A stretch of DNA of 64,000 nucleotides, taken from positions 37,836,426 to 37,900,425 of the forward strand of contig CM051036.1 of the NCBI GenBank assembly GCA_027627225.1, written 5' to 3'. Of this stretch, positions 51,901 through 60,900 are shown in pieces (the stretch's first letter is position 1; each line of letters opens with the position of its first letter). The translations under genes were made by a program, and so were the position numbers. This stretch comes from Congeria kusceri. Its lineage: Eukaryota > Mollusca > Bivalvia > Myida > Dreissenidae. The notes below the pieces were generated by a model. That model saw nothing but the letters and a program-made list of their open reading frames with translations. It was not told the DNA's origin and made no database searches.

Positions 51901-54900
51901 AACTAGGTCAAATAAATGAAATACGATATAATATACATGTAAACAGATTTATTTATTAAATAAAACATATTTTTTGTTTTAAAATAGGTAAAATTTATGT
52001 AAATTATAGGAACATACAATTTACAATTTAATTCAAATGTTAAGTACACCGGTAATAGGGTCAAGCAGCATATATTGTGCATATTCAATTTTTCATATCA
52101 GGTATTTTCAAAATTAAAATTAGGGTTTTAAAATGAAGTCATGTTCTTATTTAGACCACTATTTCTATTGTAATACTATATATATATATATACGTCCTTG
52201 TATATACATAAAGATAATTTTTTGCATTTGTGCTTGCAGAGCTTGGACAGAGTTGAAGAGTCTTCAGTTGTAATTAACAGTATCCTGGATGAAGGTGTGA
52301 GTGTCGGACCGAGGAGTGTGATCACACATTCTCACATCCAGGGGCAGATAACCATTGGCAAGGACTCATTCATATCTGGACTGGTTACCGGCCCTGAGGT
52401 TAACAGTCTGTATAGTGTTGTTTGTTGTTGATGTGAATATGTTCCCATAAAATTGAGAAAAATCTCATATAAATGTTCATTGATGCGATTTTACGTCGCA
52501 CCGACATGTTTGAGTACGAAAATTGAAAAACACAGCCATACAGTACACAATGCTCGGTCTGGTTTGCAGTTGTGTCAATATGTAGTGAGAATTTATCCAT
52601 AAAATTAATTTGGCAGTCTGAAAATTCAATATCAATGTTCCGACGCTCATTACACCTTGACCGTGAAGTGCAAGCGTCAGCGTGGTGTATTTTCTCGATT
52701 AAAACAGAAGTTCACACAATGTAATTGCTGTAAATCCCATAAAAATCTGAGAAAATCCCATAGATTTTTGTGGAGATGAGAAATTATCTCATATGGAAAA
52801 ATCCTTTCTCAGTCACTGTGTTCCGTTAATTCATTCTACATTTGGATTTCTTGACAGTTTGCAACACAAACTCTAAAGTGGGCTTAAATTTATGCAGTAT
52901 TAATTATTTTTTATACATCTGCATTTAAGGAACTTGGCAATTGTAAATCAGAAATTGTCAATAACAAATAAAGCCCTTTAAAATGTGTATCACCAAGACA
53001 AATAATTGGGTTACTATGAAAAAACAACATGCGATAGTGTGTATGCTTACAAAAATTTAATCAACTTGTTGACATAGCAGATATTTTGATGTAGTTTTTA
53101 TGGACAATAACAGCCATGTGCAATTAATGCGCTGAGACTTATCACCATATTATCACCATATGCATATTGCAAGGTGATAAGTCTTCCTGGTTTTTAATAG
53201 ACAGTTTATGTCAGTATGTCTGAAACTGATTGTTTCCAGTTTCCAGGTACGGTAGAGTTTGCAGAGTCCATTATTGTGCAGTGCTACAATATTTACCTCC
53301 CTTTCCTGGGCAAGTCCATGTACCTGATGACCACTCACGGCAGGTTTGACAACATTGAGGTAAGGATGAGAGTTCAAAATATTCTAGGTATCCATGCTGT
53401 TTCGATTGTTCTGTTGATTGTTTTTTTTTTAAATAATGTATCAGTGGATTTAGCTGGCTTCTCAAGATATATATCCTTTTAACAGTTGTATAAAGTATGT
53501 TTGTGAGTGAAGTGGAGCGGTGGATTGATGTTGGGCTTATTTATAATTTGGTTATTTGATCTGCAAGGTTTAAGGAGTTACTTGGTCAGGTTTCATGATT
53601 ACTTGTATGTTGCCATATGTTTTGTGCAATATGTTAGTGTAATATTGGATTTATTTTAGTAGACTATTTGTGATCTATAATGTGTTAATTGTAGGGGATT
53701 TTTTAAATCCTTTTTTTGTATTGTGGGGTGTTTTGTTCATTTCAAGTTATTTCATGGTGTAGACTTCAATCAAAGGTTTTGTTTTCATGCATTATCTGTA
53801 GGTCCAGTTTAGATTGTGCACCTTTCAAAATTAACTTGGTACATATTCTTGTCACCCTTTTTTCCTTGTGTCATTCTTACTTACTTAGTACATGCAATTT
53901 ATGCCATCATGCAGAATTCTTTATATCTAGTTTAACTCTAGGTTTCCTGTGAGAATAAGTTTGGTTTCTGATGCCAAAGTGGAAGAACAATAGCAGCTTT
54001 TGTAACAACCCCTGGATCAGTTATTGTACTTGTACTCTTGATTTCCGGTAAAAATAATATTGGTTCCAGATTCCGATGTGGAAGAGCACTAGCAGCTTTT
54101 GTAACGACCCCTGGATCTACATGATGAACAGGACGGGCATTATGAAGGAGGACCTCTGGGGAAAGGACTGTGTATGACTCATTGTTTGTTCTTGACCTTT
54201 CAGTGTAATCCAAGACACCTGGGGTACACTGAAATAAGAATGAATGGGGCAAATGTACACTCAGTCCAAATGTATGGGGGTACAAGAGCAAAATAATAGA
54301 GGTTGTAATGGTGTAGTGGATATGGTGTCCGCCTTGTAGTGGATATGGTGTCCGCCTTGTAGTGGATATGGTGTCCGCCTTGTAGGGAATATGGTGTCCG
54401 CCTTGTAGTGGATATGGTGTCAGCCTTGTAGTGGATATGGTGTCCGCCTTGTAGTGGATATTGTCCACCTTGCGACTGGGAGGTCCTGGGTACGATCCCA
54501 CTCAGGGAGCGTTTTCAAGATCTTTCCAAAGACACCAAGTACTGGTTCTTCCCAGGAAACGGACTAGAGAGTGTCTCTACGTGCCTTATTTGGTTGTCTG
54601 TTTATTTATAAAACTTCTGATCAAATTTTCTTTGCGAAAATCAATGTCTCATATTCATATAACAACCATATATTCACTCTGTATTGCTATTACCATAAAG
54701 CCTTGAACTTTGATACAAGTCATTGACTCTGGGTGATGTGTCATCCAGGAAGCTGATGAGCAGACTATCCAGACAGCGCTGATGTACCCGGTACTGAACG
54801 CCACGGAGCCCGTGGGTCTCACAGAGCTGCTGTGGCTGCAGGGCGTGGTACAGGACACCGACGATAGGGACATTCTTAGGAGGTTGTTAGTTTTGTGATG

Positions 54901-57900
54901 TTTTTCTAAGCAGTGTCCTGGTATTCACAAAGCTTTTAAGGGAAATCTTGACTTAAATTGTAATCAAGTGAAAAGTTCAGATCTAATTACAGATTTATGT
55001 TTACAAAATGGTAAAATACTAAGCTTCTAAGTAACATTTATTAGTTTAAAACATTTTAGGGTTAATGACTCATTACATAAAGCAGCCATAAACTTAAAAT
55101 CTTATGAATTTAAGAAATTTACACAAGTATTTCTTAAGAAACTTTGTGAATATGGGCCTGGGCATTAAAAAGTTATGGGGAAGCAAATTCTCGAAGTATA
55201 AAATTATTTGAACTACAGTTGAACACCGATATTTCGAAGTCGTTGGGACCGATGAAAATATTTTAAAATAGGAAAGTTTGAAATAGTGATGTTCTAACCT
55301 CCGCACAGAGATTTGACTGGTTCCATGCATAGCTCTAATCCAATCCCTGCCGTCAAAACAAACCGTGTGATGATGATCGATAAAAATCTTCGACAATATT
55401 AATTGTGGTTTTTATTAGTTTCTTTTCTTTTCCCCTTTTCAGTGTTGACCGCAAACGATATATAAAAAGTCCAACTAAGTATAAAATTGCTCTGAGTTGC
55501 ATTAAATAAGTAAATGTTACAAACACGTAATCCTTCAGATCAGGAAGGATTTTACTTGTGACGGCAGTGGTTACCATCTACCGATAGGGCAAGTAACCCC
55601 TGCGAGGAGTTTGGTGATGTTCTCCATTGTACTAATAAATGTTGTAGTTGTGAAAACAGCGTATGCGGTTAAATAACATCGTGTGTATATACAATGTATA
55701 TGTATAATGAAGGTTCGTAAATAACACTGTTAAGATTGTAAATTTTTAGTTCAAAATAGAGATGAATTCAAAATAGGCTACTTCGAATTTATTATTGTTA
55801 TTTTAGTTAAATAAAGAAGGAAACATTAGTTTGCAAATGCGATTAATTCGAATTAATTGTGTTCGAAAAAGCGGTGTTCAACTGTATTTTTCTTCTTGGA
55901 TATAAATTAAATGCTCAAAGTCTAAATTAAAATCCTTAAAATAGAAAATGTATAGTTTTGTTAAGATAAATCTATGGTATAAATTTCAATATCAAGATTT
56001 ACATTCAATTTTGCTGCATCTTGTAATTTAAGTAATAAATTTAAGATTATTTAGTTCAATCTGAAATTTGACAACAATCAGCTTCAGTAAGTGGAAGTGA
56101 AGCTGTTGAAGAATTCAGTTCAAGTTGTATGTTTGTCAGGTGGAAAAGCTCCTGGCGGTTGAGTTTCCGTGACATTCAGAAGCTGATAGACCTGCAGAAG
56201 GAGTTTGAAACCAGAAGGTAGCATAAGCAGCAGACGACATTGATTTAATCTATTTATGTTAGTTCAGGCTCACGACTACAAACATTCTTAAACTCAATAT
56301 TAGTCAAAATCTTAAATATCGAACCATTGTTCATTGGTCAATATTTGGAGTTGAGACTAAATTTGAGATTGAGAACATTCATAGTCGTGGGTCCAGGGCC
56401 TGTATCCACAAAGCTCCTTAGTGAAAACCTAATTAAGAAAAGTTAATTTCTTAAAATCATAAAATTCCTTAAGTTTGTGGCTGGTTTATCTAAAGTTTAT
56501 TTTGCCTCAAATGGTTTTAATATGGTATATAATCAACAGACGATTAATATTTTACCATACTTCAAATGTAATATTGATTTTCATGAGGAAAATTGTATTT
56601 GAATTTTTCCCTGAAATATGACTTAGGTTAAAATTATCCTAAGGAGCTTTGTGGATATGACCCCTGGATTATAAAAAAGTTATAATTGTTTGAAAGTATA
56701 TTATTAAACTGGATTTCAATACAATAATTTTATGATAAAGTTTCCAGTTAGTTTTTGGTCCCACACTTGTCTGGTCTAAATGCATAGCAGGTATAGCTTA
56801 TGGAGTGTCATTTTGGAACAAAATCATCCAATTTGGTTTATTTTCAGGGGCCATATCCACAAAGCGTCTAAGGAAAATCTGAACTTAAGTCATACTTAAA
56901 TGAAAAATTCAAAAACAATTTCATTGTGAAAACCAATGTTTTGTATTTCAGATCTGGTAAATAAAGAAGCATCTTGTGATTCTTTAGTAGAATACATGAA
57001 TATAAAACAAAATAAACTTTTTAATTAAATGAACCAGCCAAAGACTTAAGGAATTTTATGATTTTAAGGAATTTAAGTTTTCACTAAGGAGCTTTGTGGA
57101 TACGGCCCCAGTAGTGTACAGTTATTGAAAATATGCTTGAAGCAAACCTTTTTGGTTGGGATTTTGTATGAAAGAGTTGAGTAAAATTTTGTTTTATAAC
57201 GTCACATATTTATGATCATTAATTTATTATTGTGTGGATTATTTTCAGTACAGCAATCAGTATGATAAATGTATTCAGTGTCATGAAGGTTTAAAGTAAA
57301 TTAAAACATACAATATCATTGAAAATGCACCAGTTAGCACGAGTAAATAAAATACCAGTAATCAACTGTTCCTGCAGGGCCTTCCCCAGGATTTTTTTCA
57401 GGCGCACCAGTCCCTAGAAGGGTGGTGGCTTAGGAAGGGGTATCCCCTCCCTAGTTGAAAATTGTTTTCGCGGCATGTGTGAAATTACGTTATCTGGTGC
57501 GTTTTAGCTCTTAAAATTTAGACAAACAGCTTTTCATTTTTTTGTGAACGTTTAAACGAAATGAAAAAACAAAACATCACCGTTAAAATGGTATACCTCG
57601 AGCCATTTAGAAGCATCGGGCGTCAATTTTGTTGCGAAACTGAAAGTAGCTAATAATGATTTCCGGATGTTTATGTCCAGTGCGCATCCCTTTCGCACAG
57701 TGACGTCATGATCAAACCAACTATTCTCGTCGTTCTCGAATATTTAGGTTACACTCGATCTACTTAGTTAGATTAATTATGTTCAAATAGGCATGCGTTT
57801 AGTGTTTTAACACTGTTTTAATCGGTACAACAGTTGAACATAGTACTGATTTGATAATTGGTGAATTGTAAAGATCTTGATTAAAATTTTACATTTATAT

Positions 57901-60900
57901 AATACATGCTTTGTTGGTGCAAAAATGGCGGGAAAATTTCCTCGTGCACGTCGTGCCCACGTGCGTCAAATGTTAGTAAAGCACATGGTCCGTACACGCA
58001 TGCTCTCCATGCTTGGAACGTGACGTCGTGGTTGTCAGCAGACATTTCTCGCTCTTTTGTAGAAAACACGGGTTTTACATGGTATGCATGTAAAACAAGA
58101 CAGCTTATTTTACGAAACTACAACAGTAACACTGGATAGGCTTTTCCGAATACGATTTCAAATTAGCGTATTTTAGACTGACTTTCGCAGTTTATTTTTT
58201 TATTGTTATTAAATTTAGCAAATAAATAAGTGCGGATACTATAAAATACGAAAGGACGAGGGTTTGTTTTGACGCGAATATGAGGTTACTTGTGTGTGGA
58301 TACATGCCGACTGCGCCGATTCGTCAATTATAGCGTCGTGTTCCATAGCGAAGACAACCTGAGCGTTTCTATAGGCTAATATCTATTTTACTGCGTAATG
58401 AAACTCCGTCTACAGGGGCGGGGCTTCACGGTGATTGATTGCGGCTTAGGAATAACTGCAAATTATTAAAATTTTCGGCGAAGTGACACTCTCTTTGATC
58501 ACTCACCGACTTGGTTGAGTGGGTGTACAAGTTTATAGAGGGAAAAATTGCCTTTATGAAGTTTTTTCAGAAACAAAATGATGCCATTTTGAAATAAATG
58601 AAACAAAACACATACAATCAGATTTGTAACATTTTCATGGGTAATAACTAAGTAATGACTACATGTAATTTTAGTGAGTAATGTAAAGCTGATTATTAAA
58701 ATACTTATTAAGTACATGTAAGTTATTTCATACATGCTCATGCCAATACAGCAATCCTCGGACAAATAACAGTGCCTTTATGAAATCATTTATGTAATAA
58801 CATTATCGTATAGCGACAAGTGATTGTTATTAATTCACAATCGCATTTTACCTATAATCAACTTTGTTAGGTCGATATATATTCACCGAATAGTTCGAGC
58901 TATACTACTCATCCGTTTGTCGGCGTCGGCGTAATGCTCTGGTTAAGGTTTGCATGCAACAAGTGCATATCTCTGTAACTACTACAGATATTCACTTGAA
59001 ACTTCACACGTCTTTGGGATCATCATATTAGGTTACTGACCAAGGCCCATAACTCTGACCAGCAATTTAGCAGATTTATGCCCCTTTTTTGTACTAAGAA
59101 ATTCAGGTTAATGTTTGCGAGCAATAACTCCATATCTCTATAACTACTACAAATATTCAATTGAAACTTCACACATGTCTTCGTGATCATTATGTAAGAT
59201 CACTGACCAAGGCCCTTAACTCTGACCTGCAATTTAGCAGAATTATGCCCATTTTGTACTTAAAAATTTCAGGTTAAAGTTTGCGTGCAACAACTTCATA
59301 TCTTTATATCTACTACAGATATTCAATTAAAAGTTCACACATGTCTTTAAGGTCATTATATAAGGTCACTGGCCAAGACACGTAACTGTGACCAGCATTT
59401 TAGCAGAATTATGCCCTTTTTTATGTCGCACCGTCTGTTTGTGGGTGGGTGCCAGGTGCGTGCGTTTTGGGTGGGTTGGTGGGTCCGTCCGTCCAGACTT
59501 TGTTTCCGCCCTGTAACTTGTTAATGCCTGGATGGATTTCAATATAACTTCAGATTATTATTCCCCATGACTAGACGATGTGTCGAATACAACAGCTGCT
59601 CGTCGGTCAAAGGTCAAGGTCACAATTCAAGGTCAAAGATCATGAATGTTCGTTTCCGCTCCATAACTTCTAAACACCTGTATGGATTTTAATTAGGGAT
59701 GGGACCGAATACTGAAATCAATATTCGAATATTCGTTTTAGGTATTCGAATATATTAGAATATTCATTTTGTAAATACTACTATATACTACTGTATACGG
59801 CACTCTGTCCGAATATTTACCTAGCCGAAATATGTATACTACATGTACGTAGTTGTTTTACTTTGTTTCAGTGGTAAATGGGCGATATAACTTAGTGAGT
59901 GTTAGGCCAAAATAAAGAAATGTAAGATATTGTTAAATGTATTGTTAATTAATTTGTTAATAGTTCCTTTTTTTCAGAACCATGAAGCTTGTATCTGCTG
60001 TGCAGATTATACGTTGCCTGGGTTTTGTCTAATGACCGTGTAAAGTACATCCAAGCACGTCATGGTGGCATTGTTTATTAATAACGACTATTGTGTAATA
60101 TACGGTGTTGATATAATGGAGAATAATTTGCAAGTGACGTATTTTAAGATTGACCAGATCATGCTAATTTTGTTGAAGAAATTGATTGGCTGATAATGGA
60201 TTCATTTTGATTGGTTTACATAGAGGGTAACTGTAATTTACTGTAAACAAGTTAACCGTATAGATGTCACTTAAGGATAATTAACAACAATGTACGCCTT
60301 GTGCAAACTGTGAAACCGTTATCACAACATATGTGGATACAATGCGTCATATTCGCGCCTCCTTTGTTAAATCGCGGCCCTTGTAAAGACGTGGCCTCCT
60401 GCCAATTATCTATTGTCGTTAATTGGACATGTTTGGCATGTGTTGTAAAAACGTTTCACTGCCCCCGCCCACTTGCTAGGCAGGAAATATGACTTGAATT
60501 CATGTAAACTTTGCAATCAAACTGTAAAAAAACGTGATTTTTCTAAAGAAATTTAGTTCTTTAAATAAATTTGAAAATCGAATATTCGTATTCGTTTTTT
60601 TATATTCGAATATTATCTGATATTCGAATATTCGAGTGTTCGGTCCCATCCCTAATTTTAATATAAATTCAGATTATTATTCCGCATGACCAGAAAATGT
60701 GTCGCGTGCAACTCCCATACTTGTCGGTCAAGGGTCAAGGTCACAATTCAAGGTCAAAGGTCATTAATTTTTGTTTCCGCTCTGTGACTTCTTAACGCCT
60801 GGAAGGATTTTAATATAACTTCAGATTATTATTCCCCATGACCAGACAATGTGTCGCATACAACTCCCATGATGGTCGGTCAAACGTCAAGGTCACAATT

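Noticed and set aside
53938..54501. 187-codon minus-strand frame
   Set aside because: It crosses the exon-13 duplication and the 23-bp minisatellite in antisense; repeated peptides reflect those repeats.
57881..58139. Overlapping frames on both strands near 58.0 kb
   Set aside because: They lie in dispersed repeat R4, also present at 33.1 kb where the frame is broken.
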